A stretch of 64,000 bases of DNA from an uncultured Marinobacter sp. (GCF_946886895.1 NZ_CAMPJO010000002.1:62001-126000); one strand, 5' to 3'. Shown: positions 8,234 through 17,430, numbered from the stretch's first letter. Numbers and translations are program-made. Notes: generated by a model not told the origin, from the sequence alone.

Positions 8234-8346
8234 GACCTGTTTTCTGGCTGATCGTTAACCGATCACTATAACTCGAAGAGGGCTACAGTGACCACGGACC
8301 GTGGTAGGCTAAGCCCTGTCACTTATTCCGGGGGTTGTTAAGGATT

Positions 8347-9402
8347 ATGTACGCGAAACTTGAAACACGGACTTTTCTTGCTTTGCTGGTCGGGGTGTCT
8401 CTGGCCTTCGTGTTCCTGTTGAAGCCGTTCTTTGGCCCAATCTTCTGGGCCGTGGCCATTGCCCTGATTTTCCATCCGGTGCAGCAACTTCTGGTGCGCC
8501 GGCTGGGTGAGCGGCCGAACCTGAATGCGTTGATTACCCTGATCTTTTGCCTGATTATCGTGGTCATCCCGGTTCTGATTCTGGTGACATCCCTCGTTGC
8601 CGAGGGTGTGTCCCTGTACCAGCAGATACAGAATGGGGACATTCGCCCGGGGGAGTATATTGACCAGGTAAACCAGTCATTCCCGGCCATTCAGGCCTTC
8701 CTGGCGCAATTCGATATCAGTTTTGCCGAGTTGCGGGACCGGGCTGTCAGTGTGTTTGTGGGCGGCAGTCAGTTTCTCGCCAAACAGGCCCTCGGATTCG
8801 GCCAGAACACGTTTCAGTTTTTCCTCGGCCTTGCCTTGATGGTGTACCTGGCGTTTTTCCTGCTGAGGGATGGCTCGAAGCTGATTGAGTTGCTGATCCG
8901 GGCGCTGCCGCTGGGGGATGAGCGGGAACGGTTGCTGTTCGCCAAATTCGCCGAGGTTACCCGGGCAACGGTGAAAGGTAACCTGCTGATCGCGATCATT
9001 CAGGGGGCCCTGGGTGGGCTGATATTCTGGATACTGGGCATTACCGGCGCGTTGCTATGGGGCGTGGTGATGGCGGTGGTGTCCCTGATTCCGGCGGTGG
9101 GCGCGGCGCTGGTCTGGGTGCCGACGGCCATTTATCTGGCCGCCGTTGGCGAGGTGGCGTCGGCGCTGATTCTGACCACGTTCGGGGTGGTGGTGATCGG
9201 CCTGGCCGATAACCTGCTTCGGCCCTTGCTGGTTGGGCGGGACACCAAATTGCCGGATTACATTGTGTTGTTGTCCACGCTCGGAGGCATTGTAATGTTT
9301 GGCGTGAACGGCTTCGTGATGGGGCCTTTGGTTGCCGCGTTGTTCATAGCATTCTGGGGCATCTTTATCCGGGAGTTCAGTGACGGATCAGATGCCGGTT
9401 AG
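8347..9402 (+). CDS. AI-2E/PerM family membrane transporter
   Basis: About 351 residues with around eight hydrophobic segments in the PerM/AI-2E arrangement: two N-terminal helices ('LALLVGVSLAFVFLLKPF' and 'FGPIFWAVAIALIF'), a third after about residue 55, a soluble loop and a C-terminal membrane block containing 'LADNLLRPLLVGRDTKLPDYIVLLSTLGG', the family signature. Members have been linked to quorum-signal export or Na+/H+ exchange; the substrate here is unknown. The ATG at 8347 is close behind AAGGA; a TTG four codons earlier (8335) is the alternative. It seems monocistronic. Confidence 0.88.
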   Translation: MYAKLETRTFLALLVGVSLAFVFLLKPFFGPIFWAVAIALIFHPVQQLLVRRLGERPNLNALITLIFCLIIVVIPVLILVTSLVAEGVSLYQQIQNGDIRPGEYIDQVNQSFPAIQAFLAQFDISFAELRDRAVSVFVGGSQFLAKQALGFGQNTFQFFLGLALMVYLAFFLLRDGSKLIELLIRALPLGDERERLLFAKFAEVTRATVKGNLLIAIIQGALGGLIFWILGITGALLWGVVMAVVSLIPAVGAALVWVPTAIYLAAVGEVASALILTTFGVVVIGLADNLLRPLLVGRDTKLPDYIVLLSTLGGIVMFGVNGFVMGPLVAALFIAFWGIFIREFSDGSDAG

Positions 9403-9516
9403 GGCGACACAAGACTAAAGTATGGTAGACTTTTTCCTGTTTGCCTCAGCCTGTGGGGATAGGCACCACAAAATAAACAAGAAACAGGTATCGGCAAGGT
9501 ATCAGGAGCAGAGCAG

Positions 9517-9951
9517 GTGAGTAGCACAAAAACACAATCCGGAACCCGGCGTCGCGTTTTGCTGGCCGCCGGCCTGGCCGGCCTGGCCGGGCTGCTGGGC
9601 GTCGTGTCTGCAGCCCACGCGGCGGATGAAACCGTTGCGCTGAAAAATGCGCTGTACGGTGCTGGATATGACGTCACCAACGTCAGTCCGGATATGGGAG
9701 ACGCAACGCGCCAGGCGTTAACGCAGTTTCAGAAAGACCAGGGTCTCAAGGCCACGGGTATTCTGAACGAGGAGACCAAAAAGGCGCTGGGCATGGTGCC
9801 GGTTCAGGTGGCCGCGGCCGCCCAGCCGGCCACTTCCGGTGAGCAATCTGCCTCCCCGGCGAGCACGACCGCACCGGCTCAGGAAAACACTGAGCCAACG
9901 GGTGAAGACGCGATCGAGGAAGAAGAGGATGGTGGCTGGTCGCTGTTCTGA
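9517..9951 (+). CDS. Exported peptidoglycan-binding-domain protein
   Basis: A 144-residue protein. It starts at GTG behind AGGAG. The N-terminus 'TRRRVLLAAGLAGLAGLLG' ending in 'AHA|AD' near residue 35 looks like a Tat or Sec signal peptide. Residues about 38-92 form a PG_binding_1-type domain ('VALKNALYGAGYD', 'TRQALTQFQKDQGLKATGILNEETKKAL'). The remainder is a low-complexity Ala/Pro/Thr/Glu linker with an acidic end 'DAIEEEEDGGWSLF'. It probably sits in the periplasm attached to the wall; no catalytic domain is present. It ends before a shared terminator with ilvD. Confidence 0.8.
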   Translation: MSSTKTQSGTRRRVLLAAGLAGLAGLLGVVSAAHAADETVALKNALYGAGYDVTNVSPDMGDATRQALTQFQKDQGLKATGILNEETKKALGMVPVQVAAAAQPATSGEQSASPASTTAPAQENTEPTGEDAIEEEEDGGWSLF

Positions 9952-9968
9952 CCGCCCCGCCCAGATAC

Positions 9969-10004
9969 AAAAAAGCCCGCCAGAGATTCTGGGCGGGCTT
10001 TTTT
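9969..10004. terminator. Bidirectional intrinsic terminator between the PG-binding gene and ilvD
   Basis: A GC-rich hairpin (GCCCGCC...GGCGGGC, with one bulged G) is flanked by an A-run on the left and a T6-run on the right. It can therefore stop transcripts from both converging genes. Confidence 0.9.
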
Positions 10005-10021
10005 GTGTCCGTGGGATGACG

Positions 10022-11857
10022 TCAGTCGAGCTTGCTGAGATCCCTGACCGCGCCTTTGTCGGCACTGGTGGCCAGCAGGGCATAGGCCTTCAGGGCGGCG
10101 GATACCTTGCGATCCCGGGGCAGCTCCGGTGTCCAGCCTTTGGCGTCCCGGGCCTCCCGGCGGCGGTTCAGCTCAGACTGGTCCAGTTCCACGTTGATGG
10201 CGCGGTTGGGGATGTCAATGCGAATGATATCGCCGTTTTCGATCAGCCCGATGGCACCGCCAGCGGCGGCCTCCGGGGAGGCGTGGCCGATCGACAGGCC
10301 TGAGGTGCCGCCGGAGAAGCGTCCATCGGTGAGCAGGGCGCAATCCTTGCCCAGGCCTTTTGATTTCAGGTAACTGGTGGGATAGAGCATTTCCTGCATG
10401 CCTGGTCCACCCTTGGGGCCCTCGTAACGAATGATCACCACGTCGCCCGCGTTGACCTCGTCGCTGAGGATTCCGGCCACGGCGGAATCCTGGCTCTCGA
10501 ATACCCGGGCCTTGCCCTCGAACACGTAGATGCTTTCATCGACGCCGGCGGTTTTGACGACACAGCCGTCCTGGGCAATGTTGCCGTACAGTACCGCGAG
10601 CCCGCCTTCGGCGCTGTAGGCATTCTCAACCGAGCGGATGCAGCCGGTTTCCCGGTCACCGTCCAGCGATGGCCATCGGGTGCTCTGGGAAAAGGCGGTC
10701 TGGGTTGGAATACCGGCGGGCCCGGCCTTATAGAACTCAACCACGGCAGGGGGTGGCGAGCGCATGATGTCCCAGGTTTCCAGGGCTTCGTGCATGGTTT
10801 TACTGTGCACCGTGGGCAGGTCGGTGTTGATCAGGCCGCCCCGTTCCAATTCTCCCAGGATGCCCATGATGCCGCCGGCACGATGAACGTCTTCCATGTG
10901 ATATTTGGGTGAATTGGGCGCCACTTTGCACAGTTGCGGCACCCGGCGGGACAGTTGGTCGATCTCGTTCAGGGTAAACGGGACATTACCTTCCTGGGCG
11001 GCGGCCAGCAGGTGCAGAATGGTGTTGGTTGAACCGCCCATGGCGATGTCCATGACCATGGCGTTCTCGAACGCCGCCATCGAGGCGATGCTCAAGGGCA
11101 GTACGCTGGCGTCGTCGTCTTCGTAATAGCGTCTGGCATTCTCCACAATCTGGCGACCGGCCTTGAGAAACAGCTGTTCACGATTGGCGTGAGTGGCCAG
11201 CAACGAGCCATTGCCGGGCAGCGCCAGGCCGATGGCCTCGGTCAGGCAGTTCATGGAGTTGGCAGTGAACATCCCGGAGCAGGAGCCACAGGTGGGGCAG
11301 GCGCTGCGCTCGTATTCGGCGACGGTTTCGTCGTCGGCGTTGGGGTCGGCGGCGATGACCATGGCATCGACCAGGTCGAGCTTGTGTTCCGACAGTTTGG
11401 TCTTGCCCGCTTCCATGGGGCCACCGGAGACGAAAATGGTGGGAATATTCAGGCGCATGGCGGCCATCAACATGCCTGGGGTGATCTTGTCACAGTTGGA
11501 AATGCAGACCAGGGCGTCGGCGCAGTGGGCGTTCACCATGTACTCAACCGAATCGGCAATGATTTCCCGGGATGGCAGGGAATAGAGCATGCCGTCGTGC
11601 CCCATGGCGATGCCGTCGTCGACCGCGATGGTATTGAATTCCTTGGCCACGCCGCCGGCAGCTTCGATTTCACGGCACACCAGTTGCCCCAGGTCCTTCA
11701 GATGAACGTGGCCGGGCACGAACTGGGTAAAGGAGTTGGCGACCGCAATAATCGGCTTGCCAAAATCTTCGTCTTTCATACCGGTGGCGCGCCAGAGGGC
11801 ACGGGCGCCGGCCATGTTGCGGCCTGCGGTGGATGTCCGCGAACGATACTGAGGCAT
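10022..11857 (-). CDS. ilvD: Dihydroxy-acid dehydratase IlvD
   Basis: Iron-sulfur dehydratase of valine, leucine and isoleucine synthesis, converting 2,3-dihydroxy acids to 2-oxo acids in the cytoplasm. It has 611 residues (E. coli 616). Cluster cysteines are seen at C122 in '[13 protein letters not shown]' and C193 in '[11 protein letters not shown]'; '[10 protein letters not shown]' carries the Mg-binding Asp. The gene seems to stand alone, away from ilvBNC. Confidence 0.97.
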   Translation of the reverse strand: MPQYRSRTSTAGRNMAGARALWRATGMKDEDFGKPIIAVANSFTQFVPGHVHLKDLGQLVCREIEAAGGVAKEFNTIAVDDGIAMGHDGMLYSLPSREIIADSVEYMVNAHCADALVCISNCDKITPGMLMAAMRLNIPTIFVSGGPMEAGKTKLSEHKLDLVDAMVIAADPNADDETVAEYERSACPTCGSCSGMFTANSMNCLTEAIGLALPGNGSLLATHANREQLFLKAGRQIVENARRYYEDDDASVLPLSIASMAAFENAMVMDIAMGGSTNTILHLLAAAQEGNVPFTLNEIDQLSRRVPQLCKVAPNSPKYHMEDVHRAGGIMGILGELERGGLINTDLPTVHSKTMHEALETWDIMRSPPPAVVEFYKAGPAGIPTQTAFSQSTRWPSLDGDRETGCIRSVENAYSAEGGLAVLYGNIAQDGCVVKTAGVDESIYVFEGKARVFESQDSAVAGILSDEVNAGDVVIIRYEGPKGGPGMQEMLYPTSYLKSKGLGKDCALLTDGRFSGGTSGLSIGHASPEAAAGGAIGLIENGDIIRIDIPNRAINVELDQSELNRRREARDAKGWTPELPRDRKVSAALKAYALLATSADKGAVRDLSKLD

Positions 11858-11898
11858 GGTGTTCTGGTCTCTCTGTCCTGTTACGGGTGGCTAACGGG

Positions 11899-11922
11899 GT
11901 GTTGTGAGCCGTGTTGTGAGCC
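11899..11922. repeat. Tandem 12-bp direct repeat upstream of ilvD
   Basis: GTGTTGTGAGCC occurs twice in direct succession in the 161-base gap between ilvD and the HDOD gene. It may be a simple duplication or a paired protein site; no function can be assigned. Confidence 0.6.
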
Positions 11923-12018
11923 ATAGAGGATACCAGATTAGACTCCAGGCGCATGGTTGTTTTACGGGTGCGCGCTTACAATGAGTAACAGAGATGCTAA
12001 CCGAAAAGGAGCCTGCCT

Positions 12019-13275
12019 ATGGCTGGCCAGGACAGCCTGCCTTTACGCCGGCTGAAAGAATTTCAGCCCCTCAATCGACTGACGGACGATCAACTGGTGC
12101 TGCTGGCCAGCCGTGCGGAACGGCGAACCCACAGCCCGGGCCAGCGGGTGGTGCAGCGCGGGGTCCGGGACGGTCTTGATTTTTTCCTGGTGTCCGGCAA
12201 GGTCGAGCTGGAGTCGGTGGATGGCCGTAAGTCGGTGGTTGAGGCGGAAACCGAGAAGGCCCTGACACCCATCGCCCGTCTGCAACCGCGAATGTATGAC
12301 GTGACGGCGGTGAAGCCCTGTGAATTTCTGGTGGTTGAACAGGACATTCTGAACCAGCTGCTGCGTTCTGCGCCGGTGGCCCAGGTTGAAATGGATTCCG
12401 GTGAGAGCGCCGATGATGGTGAAACCGAGGAGCATCACCTGTTAATGGAGTTCTACGCCGAGCTCCGTTCGAATCAGCTGAAGCTGCCCAGCGTTCCGGA
12501 CGTGGCCTGGAAGGTTCGTCGGGCGGTAGACCGGGAGGAATCCACGGCCGCTCAGGTGGCCAGTGCCGTGTCGGCGGACCCGGCGATGGCGGCGAAGCTG
12601 GTGCGGGCCTGCAATAGCCCGCTTTACCGGGGCTTCAGCGATGTCCGGAACGTCCGGGAAGCGGTGGTTCGGCTGGGCATGAGAACCACCCGGCAACTGG
12701 TGACGGTGTTTTCCATGCGGGAGGTGTTCAAAAGCCGGCAGGCCAGCCTTCAGAAAGAGATGGAGGGGCTGTGGCGTCATTCCCGTGAGGTTGCCGCCCT
12801 GGCCTGGGTTCTGGCGGACCATGCCACCAACTTGAATCCGGAGGAGGCACTGCTGGCGGGCCTGCTGCATGATATTGGCGTGGTGCCGATACTGGTTCAG
12901 GCCGAACACCACATCAATCTGTTTGCGGATCCGGCCAACCTCCGGCATGTGATCGGCGAACTGCGGGCCGATGTGGGCACGGCGGTGCTGGAAAGCTGGT
13001 CGTTCCCGGCCCCGTTTCTGGACGCGGTTCGCCACGCCGAAGACTGGTCCTTCGAGTGCCGCGAAGATGCCCCACAACTGGTGGACGTGGTGATCGTGGC
13101 GCAAATGCATTCGATGATCGGAACCAGCCAGAACGCCGAGCTGCCGCCGTTCGATCAGGTGCCGGCCTATCGCCGGCTTGGCGAACTGGAACTGAATGCT
13201 TCCCGCAGTCTGCAGCTTCTGACCGAGGCCCGGGCGCGGGTAGACGAGGTCCAGCAGTTGCTGTCGATACGATGA
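12019..13275 (+). CDS. Regulatory protein with N-terminal cyclic-nucleotide-binding-like and C-terminal HDOD domains
   Basis: A 418-residue soluble signalling protein. Residues about 15-120 resemble a cNMP-binding fold ('LNRLTDDQLVLLASRAERRTHSPGQRVVQRG'). Residues about 150-345 form an HDOD domain ('LPSVPDVAWKVRRAVDR', 'AVVRLGMRTTRQLV', 'ALLAGLLHDIGVVPIL'). HDOD proteins are HD-fold relatives that usually act as non-catalytic signalling scaffolds. The consensus PRAARYAQ-type phosphate loop of real cAMP binders is not apparent, so the ligand is unknown. It starts behind 'AAAGGAG'. Confidence 0.85.
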   Translation: MAGQDSLPLRRLKEFQPLNRLTDDQLVLLASRAERRTHSPGQRVVQRGVRDGLDFFLVSGKVELESVDGRKSVVEAETEKALTPIARLQPRMYDVTAVKPCEFLVVEQDILNQLLRSAPVAQVEMDSGESADDGETEEHHLLMEFYAELRSNQLKLPSVPDVAWKVRRAVDREESTAAQVASAVSADPAMAAKLVRACNSPLYRGFSDVRNVREAVVRLGMRTTRQLVTVFSMREVFKSRQASLQKEMEGLWRHSREVAALAWVLADHATNLNPEEALLAGLLHDIGVVPILVQAEHHINLFADPANLRHVIGELRADVGTAVLESWSFPAPFLDAVRHAEDWSFECREDAPQLVDVVIVAQMHSMIGTSQNAELPPFDQVPAYRRLGELELNASRSLQLLTEARARVDEVQQLLSIR

Positions 13276-13327
13276 GTGCCTGTGACAGGCGCCCTTTCAT
13301 ACTCCAACACCGGTGAATTTGTCCGCT

Positions 13328-13909
13328 ATGACTGTACCCCTGTTTCCACTGAATTCCATTATCCTGCCCCGGGGACGGATACCCCTGCAGCTCTTTGAGC
13401 CTCGCTACATCGACATGCTGAAGCAGTGCCTGAAGGATGACCGGGGGTTTGTGGTGGTGTTGCTCCGGGAAGGAGGCGAAGCCGGGCGAGCCGCGTCTTT
13501 CTTCGACACTGGAACGCAGGTGCGGATTATAGATTTTCAGCAACTGGAGAATGGCTTGCTGGGTATTACGGTGGAGGGTGAGGCGAAAGTGGCAATTACC
13601 CGACGCTGGCAGCAGGAGGACGGACTTCATCTGGGCGAGACCGAACGGCTGGCTGACGAGGCCCGCAGTCATGTCCCCGAACGCTTCCACGAGCTGCCGT
13701 CGGTGCTGCGTGCCCTGTTCCGCCATCCGGTGGTCCGTGATCTTGGCATGGCGGTGGACTATGACGATGCCCGCGACGTGGGCTGGCGACTGACCGAGCT
13801 ACTGCCCCTGGACAAGCAGGAAAAGCAGCGGTTGCTGGAGCTTCAGGACCCCCTTGAACGACTGGCCCGGCTGCAGGAGTTGCTGGAAGCCCTGGAAGGC
13901 GGCGGATGA
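13328..13909 (+). CDS. Stand-alone Lon substrate-binding (LON-N) domain protein
   Basis: About 193 residues. The sequence 'VPLFPLNSIILPRGRIPLQLFEPRYIDML' is the hallmark of the LON N-terminal domain, and no ATPase or protease domain follows. Such proteins are found across gammaproteobacteria without an agreed function. The ATG at 13328 matches where family similarity starts; a GTG at 13313 in frame is possible. It lies 52 bp after the HDOD gene, probably in one transcript. Confidence 0.82.
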   Translation: MTVPLFPLNSIILPRGRIPLQLFEPRYIDMLKQCLKDDRGFVVVLLREGGEAGRAASFFDTGTQVRIIDFQQLENGLLGITVEGEAKVAITRRWQQEDGLHLGETERLADEARSHVPERFHELPSVLRALFRHPVVRDLGMAVDYDDARDVGWRLTELLPLDKQEKQRLLELQDPLERLARLQELLEALEGGG

Positions 13910-13913
13910 GATG

Positions 13914-15362
13914 TCAGGCAGCCGCGTAGACCCGGACTGCCTCTGACCACTCCAGCATCAGGTAACCGGCGCAGAATGCCAGCCAGGCGACGGCTGCCGA
14001 CAGGGTCACCGGCTCCAGCGCCAGGGGAACCCGGTCGAACCGGCTGTAGCTTGCCCGAACCCAGCCGGTGATGGCGAGCCCCAGCAGCACCCCGCCGACC
14101 ACATCACTGAACCAGTGCACCCCCAGGTAAAGACGGCTTACCGCGACCGGGACCAGCGGCAGCGACAGCAGTACGTAGCTTTGCCAGCGGTTGCGGAAGT
14201 GGGATTCTCCGGCCACGAAACTGGCCAGCAGGGTGACGAAGACCGTGATGCCGGCCGCATGGCCGCTGGGAAAGGCGCCGGACTCGGGTGGATTAACCAC
14301 CAGGTCAGGGCGGTCAACGCCGAACGAAAACTTCATCAGCGACACCAGAAACACCGTGAGGGCGCCCGCCAGCAGAACGTGCAGGGCCGCTGCGTAGTAG
14401 CCCCGGAATGCCAGCACCAATATTGCCAGGCCCGCTGCGGCCAGCAGGACCGGAGGATCGCCGAGTAGCGTGGCGGCAATCGCAGGACCGTCCATCATGG
14501 GGTGCCGGAGTTCGCCAAACCAGAGCAGGACGGTGGTGTCGAAGGCATCCAGCCAGGGCATGTGAACTGCCAGCTGACTCCAGAGCAGGAACAGACCGGA
14601 GGCGCCCAGCGCGAGTGTGAACGACGCGAGTGGGAACTCACCGGCCTGAGCCGGTCTTTCACTGGAGTACAGGCGCCAGAAGCGATGACTGGCCTCGTAC
14701 CTGGCCAGTGCCTGTTTGACCTTCAGATAGAGCCAGCCGCCTTCGCCGAGACCGGCCTGGACTCGAATGAGCAGCAGGTATACCGCCAGTAGCGCGCCGA
14801 GGCTGATTCCGATGACGCCGTAAAAGTAAGGTGGCAACCGGAGCTCGGACGCCAGAGTGCTGCCCACCAGAAATCCCGGGAGAATATACGCGGGAGCCCA
14901 GCCAATGGCAGAGGCAATGTTGAACGTCAGGAAGCGCGGCCAGGGCATCAGCAGGGCGCCGGCAATCATCGGGATGATCGGGCGTACCGGCCCGACAAAT
15001 CGGCCGATAACCACACTTTTGCCGCCATGGCGCAGGAAAAAACGCTCCCCTCGGGTAATCAGTTGCGGGTACCGACTGAAGGGCCAGAGGCTGGTCAACC
15101 GGCCTTGCAGAAGGCGGCCAAGGGCAAAGCTGATGGTGTCGCCAGCGATGGCGCCCAGCCCGGCACTCAGCAAGGCTTCGGATAACGGCAACTGGGCTTG
15201 TCCGGCCAGTGCCGCTACCGCAAACAGAATGGCCACGCCCGGAACAAACATGCCAGCAATAGCAAGGGATTCGACAAACGCCGCCAGGAACAGGGCCCCG
15301 GCAAGCCACCCTGGATTCAGGTTGAGCCAGGCTGTCAGGTCGGTGAGCCAGTCTGCACTCAT
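13914..15362 (-). CDS. DedA-family / PAP2-phosphatase fusion membrane protein
   Basis: A 482-residue integral membrane protein with two joined domains. Residues 1-200 are DedA-type ('FVPGVAILFAVAAL' and the signature 'IGRFVGPVRPIIPMIAGALLMPWPRF', 119-144). Residues 245-480 are a PAP2 lipid phosphatase with all three motifs: K344-x6-RP (351-352), PSGH (365-368) and SR-x5-H-x3-D (409-420). DedA members move undecaprenyl phosphate or phospholipids across the membrane, and PAP2 enzymes dephosphorylate lipid pyrophosphates, so the fusion could couple dephosphorylation with flipping of a lipid carrier. The start overlaps the preceding degenerate-GGDEF gene as ATGA. Confidence 0.9.
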   Translation of the reverse strand: MSADWLTDLTAWLNLNPGWLAGALFLAAFVESLAIAGMFVPGVAILFAVAALAGQAQLPLSEALLSAGLGAIAGDTISFALGRLLQGRLTSLWPFSRYPQLITRGERFFLRHGGKSVVIGRFVGPVRPIIPMIAGALLMPWPRFLTFNIASAIGWAPAYILPGFLVGSTLASELRLPPYFYGVIGISLGALLAVYLLLIRVQAGLGEGGWLYLKVKQALARYEASHRFWRLYSSERPAQAGEFPLASFTLALGASGLFLLWSQLAVHMPWLDAFDTTVLLWFGELRHPMMDGPAIAATLLGDPPVLLAAAGLAILVLAFRGYYAAALHVLLAGALTVFLVSLMKFSFGVDRPDLVVNPPESGAFPSGHAAGITVFVTLLASFVAGESHFRNRWQSYVLLSLPLVPVAVSRLYLGVHWFSDVVGGVLLGLAITGWVRASYSRFDRVPLALEPVTLSAAVAWLAFCAGYLMLEWSEAVRVYAAA

Positions 15363-16357
15363 GTCTGGATGGTTTCTCCCGGACTGAACCAGACGGAATC
15401 CGTGCGTCGCCGACGGGCTTCTTCCATCGCCAGGTGGGCTCGTTTCCGGAGTGTGTCAGTGCGGGTGTCGCCGGTACCCCGGGAGGTGCACCCCAGGCTG
15501 ACGGTGGCGGTGCCGATCACTGGCCACTGGTGCTCGGCGATGGTCCGCCGAATCCGCTCTGCGATCACGCGCACCCCTTCTTCCGGGGTAAAGGGCAGGA
15601 TCAGGAAAAATTCGGCGTTATTCAGCGTGTAAAGGGTATCGCCGGCGCGAATCACGCCGAACAGGTGCTGGGTCATGTCGCAGAACAGGGTTTGAACGCC
15701 GGCCTTCCCGTGGAGGTCCGCAGCCTCATCCGCGTAGTCAATGGTCAGGTTGATCACCGATAGCGGGTGCCCGGTGGCAATGGCACGGCTGATTTCCTTC
15801 TGCAGGGTCTCGTCCAGAAAGCGGGCGTTGTGGGCGCCCGTCACCGGATCGGTGATTGCCAGATCCTCCGCTGACTGGGCCATATGGTCATACTGCCAGA
15901 TGTACAGCGCCGCCAGTACCAGCAGGATCACCAGGCCTGACACCGCCAGCAGGGCGTCGGTGGGCGTTTGCTGGACGAACAGGCCCACGGACATGGGCAC
16001 CAGCAGAATCGTGGACAGCGCCACGCCCTGGCGCAGGGGCAGAATGAGCAGGTTGAGTACCAGCAAGGGCATGGCCCAGTGGCTGATCGCGGTGGTTTCC
16101 AGTGTCAGGAAGGCGGCGAGCAGACCACTGTTCAGGCCACACAGGAGAATCAGGTGCCCCGGTGCTGACAGTTGCTGGCGCCGGCAAATGAACGTGTAAA
16201 CGGCTCCCGCCAGGGTCAGGAATGCCATCCCGGTGGCCAGGTAGAACAGGTCGTAAAAGCCATACCTCAGGTTCTGCAGGGCCATGGCGAAAATAAACAG
16301 CGTTGCCAGGCCGTAGCCAATGCTGTGGGTCCAGGTTCTCAGCCGGGTCTCGGTCAT
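15359..16357 (-). CDS. Membrane protein with degenerate GGDEF domain that keeps an RxxD I-site
   Basis: 332 residues. About five hydrophobic segments (residues 10-152) precede a GGDEF-fold domain starting at 'ITDPVTGAHNARFLDETL'. The catalytic GGDEF motif is replaced by NNAEF (246-250), so c-di-GMP synthesis is very unlikely. The inhibitory-site motif R-A-G-D (237-240) is kept exactly five residues before it, as in active cyclases and in c-di-GMP receptors such as PelD. It overlaps by four bases both the gene upstream (another degenerate GGDEF) and the DedA-PAP2 fusion downstream. Likely a c-di-GMP sensor; receptor function is inferred. Confidence 0.82.
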   Translation of the reverse strand: MTETRLRTWTHSIGYGLATLFIFAMALQNLRYGFYDLFYLATGMAFLTLAGAVYTFICRRQQLSAPGHLILLCGLNSGLLAAFLTLETTAISHWAMPLLVLNLLILPLRQGVALSTILLVPMSVGLFVQQTPTDALLAVSGLVILLVLAALYIWQYDHMAQSAEDLAITDPVTGAHNARFLDETLQKEISRAIATGHPLSVINLTIDYADEAADLHGKAGVQTLFCDMTQHLFGVIRAGDTLYTLNNAEFFLILPFTPEEGVRVIAERIRRTIAEHQWPVIGTATVSLGCTSRGTGDTRTDTLRKRAHLAMEEARRRRTDSVWFSPGETIQT

Positions 16358-17391
16358 GATCCGGGTCCTTCGGGGCGGGGGGCGCTGGCCGGTTTGGAGC
16401 CGGACGAGGGGTGATTCCAGGCGCTGTAGGCCTGGGACCGGTTACCGCCCTGTTGCTGGGCGCGGCGCAGGGCGTTGGCGGCGCTGTGTTGCAGGCTGTC
16501 GGCGTCGTCTCCGATATTGAGCCCGGCGATGCCGGTACTGACGGTCAGCTTCATACCGTGGGATTCCAGTAGCGTACCCAGGCCTTTGCGAATGGTTTCG
16601 GCGCGGGTTATTGCGTCCCGGGTCCGGATGCCCGGCAGGATCACCAGCAACTGCAGGTCGGCGACCCGGTAGTAGGTATCAAAATCGCGGATTTGTGAGT
16701 GCAGATAGCGACCGATGCGAGGCAGGATCGAGCGGATATCCTCATCCGGATCGTTATCGCTGAGGTGGGTATCGAGCCCGATCATGATAATTGACATATC
16801 GGTACCCTCGCGTTCACTGCGCTGGATCTCCTTGTGCAGATCGGCGGACAGGTACTCACGGCTGGCGGCCTGGGTCAGCTCGTCGGTTCGCCTCAGAGGC
16901 GCCAGTTGCCGGGTTTTGTAGTCGCGCAGAAACACCAACAGCGCGCACAGCATCACGGTTAACAGGAAGGCGCTGATCATCTGGTGGCGTTCGGCCAGGC
17001 CTTCCGCCCACTGTGTTGCCGCCACCGCCAGCAGGGTGATCGCAGCTGTGACCAGTGCAGCGACGCTTTGGGGTAGCAGGGCGAAGGCGGCCAGCGGGAT
17101 GGCATACAGCCAATGGCTGAGTGCCCAGGGGCCGGTCCAGAAGCTGGTCAGCAGAACCAGCAGCAGAGCGATGAAGAACAGACGCTGAATTTTTGGCCAG
17201 GGTGCGAGCTGCCGGTTGGCATGAAAAGTACGCCCGGAAATGACCGCGCCCGCAGCCGCCGCCGCTGTGGCAGCCGCCAGTGGCTGTCCGAGCAGGGCGC
17301 ACAACACGGCCACGGTGGCCAGGGCGCCAAAGCCCGCTCGTGACAATCGGCTTAGCAGGAATTTTTCGGCCATCTGGGCCATGGTGTCCAT
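16354..17391 (-). CDS. Second membrane protein with degenerate GGDEF domain and RxxD motif
   Basis: 345 residues with about five hydrophobic segments (residues 20-155) and then 'RRTDELTQAASREYLSADL', the start of a GGDEF fold. The catalytic motif is gone: ADLQL occupies 244-248. R-D-F-D (235-238) stands five residues before it, where the c-di-GMP inhibitory site belongs. It ends in a low-complexity Ser/Pro tail. First gene of a three-gene ATGA-coupled set reading leftwards; it is divergent from proA. The two degenerate proteins differ enough that they may form a heteromeric sensor rather than being recent copies. Confidence 0.78.
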   Translation of the reverse strand: MDTMAQMAEKFLLSRLSRAGFGALATVAVLCALLGQPLAAATAAAAAGAVISGRTFHANRQLAPWPKIQRLFFIALLLVLLTSFWTGPWALSHWLYAIPLAAFALLPQSVAALVTAAITLLAVAATQWAEGLAERHQMISAFLLTVMLCALLVFLRDYKTRQLAPLRRTDELTQAASREYLSADLHKEIQRSEREGTDMSIIMIGLDTHLSDNDPDEDIRSILPRIGRYLHSQIRDFDTYYRVADLQLLVILPGIRTRDAITRAETIRKGLGTLLESHGMKLTVSTGIAGLNIGDDADSLQHSAANALRRAQQQGGNRSQAYSAWNHPSSGSKPASAPRPEGPGS

Positions 17392-17424
17392 CCTTTGTGA
17401 GAAGTTCCCTTCGTTCCGCAGCGG

Positions 17425-17430
17425 TATAAT
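17425..17430 (+). promoter_or_regulatory. Possible -10 element upstream of proA
   Basis: A consensus TATAAT lies 88 bp before the proA ATG in the 126-base divergent gap. No good -35 element is seen at 16-18 bp spacing, so the promoter may be activator-dependent or the match fortuitous. Confidence 0.35.
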
